A stretch of 64,000 nucleotides of DNA, taken from assembly GCA_902635045.1 (NCBI GenBank), contig CACPMT010000001.1, forward strand, positions 94,993-158,992. Reading direction: 5' to 3'. The notes under the pieces were generated by a model. The model did no database searches and had not been told where the DNA came from. It was given only the letters and a program-made list of their open reading frames with translations. Source of the DNA: an uncultured SAR86 cluster bacterium. Its GTDB lineage: Bacteria; Pseudomonadota; Gammaproteobacteria; Magnimaribacterales; AG-339-G14. Position 1 is the stretch's first letter. Each line of letters opens with the position of its first letter. This document shows positions 63,766 through 64,000 of this stretch, piece by piece. The position numbers were made by a program, and so were the translations under genes.

Positions 63766-64000
63766 CTATATTGCTTCAGCTCCAGCAACAATCTCAGAAA
63801 GTTCTTGAGTAATCGCTGCTTGCCTTGCATTGTTGTAAATAAGTTGTAATTCATCAATTATCGTTCCTGCGTTCTCTGTTGCATTTTTCATCGCCACCAT
63901 TTTTGCAGCTTGTTCGCAAGCTATGTTTTCTATTACAGCCTGATAAACCAATGACTCAATATATCTTTGCATCAATCCATCTAATAATTCTTTTGCATCT
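63766..64000 (-). CDS. atpG: ATP synthase F1 gamma subunit AtpG, C-terminal part (cut by window end)
   Basis: The frame is open to base 64000, so the gene's 5' part is outside the window; 77 residues are seen. [30 protein letters not shown] and [26 protein letters not shown] are the highly conserved C-terminal helix of the gamma rotor. The remaining ATP synthase genes should lie to the right. Confidence 0.96.
   Translation of the reverse strand, partial: DAKELLDGLMQRYIESLVYQAVIENIACEQAAKMVAMKNATENAGTIIDELQLIYNNARQAAITQELSEIVAGAEAI

Overview
The window is a 64 kb piece of a strongly AT-rich, gene-dense bacterial chromosome. The gene order atpG-atpD-atpC-glmU-glmS at the right end is the usual gammaproteobacterial arrangement. 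An outer-membrane receptor, autotransporters, dTDP-rhamnose genes and TRAP-type uptake confirm a Gram-negative cell. The base composition, very short intergenic gaps and abundance of beta-lactamase-fold hydrolases, a Baeyer-Villiger-type monooxygenase and GST/Rieske enzymes suggest a free-living marine gammaproteobacterium, perhaps SAR86-like. That placement is inference. I saw no rRNA, tRNA, CRISPR array, insertion sequence or prophage, and no gene-free stretch over 300 bases.

Layout. 1-8.2 kb: housekeeping and transport genes (M19 dipeptidase, TakP-like TRAP binding lipoprotein, UvrD helicase, PNPOx-like flavoprotein, BI-1-like membrane protein, NadB, CBS protein). 8.2-15 kb: a secreted TonB-domain protein and a signalling island with a hybrid histidine kinase facing a four-gene operon (membrane protein, EAL phosphodiesterase, HisKA-REC-GGDEF diguanylate cyclase, single-domain receiver). 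15-20 kb: nitronate monooxygenase, dTDP-L-rhamnose genes rfbCADB and a rhamnosyltransferase-like GT2. 20-31.4 kb: an accessory run with MAPEG, acyltransferase, four serine beta-lactamase-fold hydrolases, an MDR reductase and a flavin monooxygenase. 31.4-38.7 kb: cytochrome b561, a TPR protein, a fatty-acid desaturase, a ZnuD-like zinc receptor with a histidine-rich partner, a hydroxyacid dehydrogenase and a photolyase/cryptochrome. 38.7-46.3 kb: an aromatic- or acyl-CoA-type catabolic set, then MerC, cupin, NTF2-like genes and a tiny cysteine-rich ORF missed by ordinary gene calling. 46.5-58.6 kb: an MFS transporter, a ceramidase-like protein, a 2264-residue Calx-beta autotransporter, a zinc protease, an Nmad3 protein and a YadA-anchor protein. 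58.7-64 kb: glmS, glmU, atpC, atpD and partial atpG.

How the parts may work together. The kinase, receivers, cyclase and phosphodiesterase can form one phosphorelay controlling cyclic di-GMP. The Calx-beta and YadA-like proteins and the rhamnose genes are plausible surface outputs, but nothing in the DNA links them directly. The monooxygenase and hydrolases could turn ketones into esters and then cleave them. The less ordinary items are an 8-cysteine, 17-residue ORF with a promoter that would make its mRNA leaderless, several genes with a -10-like hexamer five or six bases before ATG, the tandem Calx-beta array, and a cyclase carrying a phospho-acceptor histidine domain without an ATPase domain. 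I did not find an assembled new multi-gene defence or mobile system.
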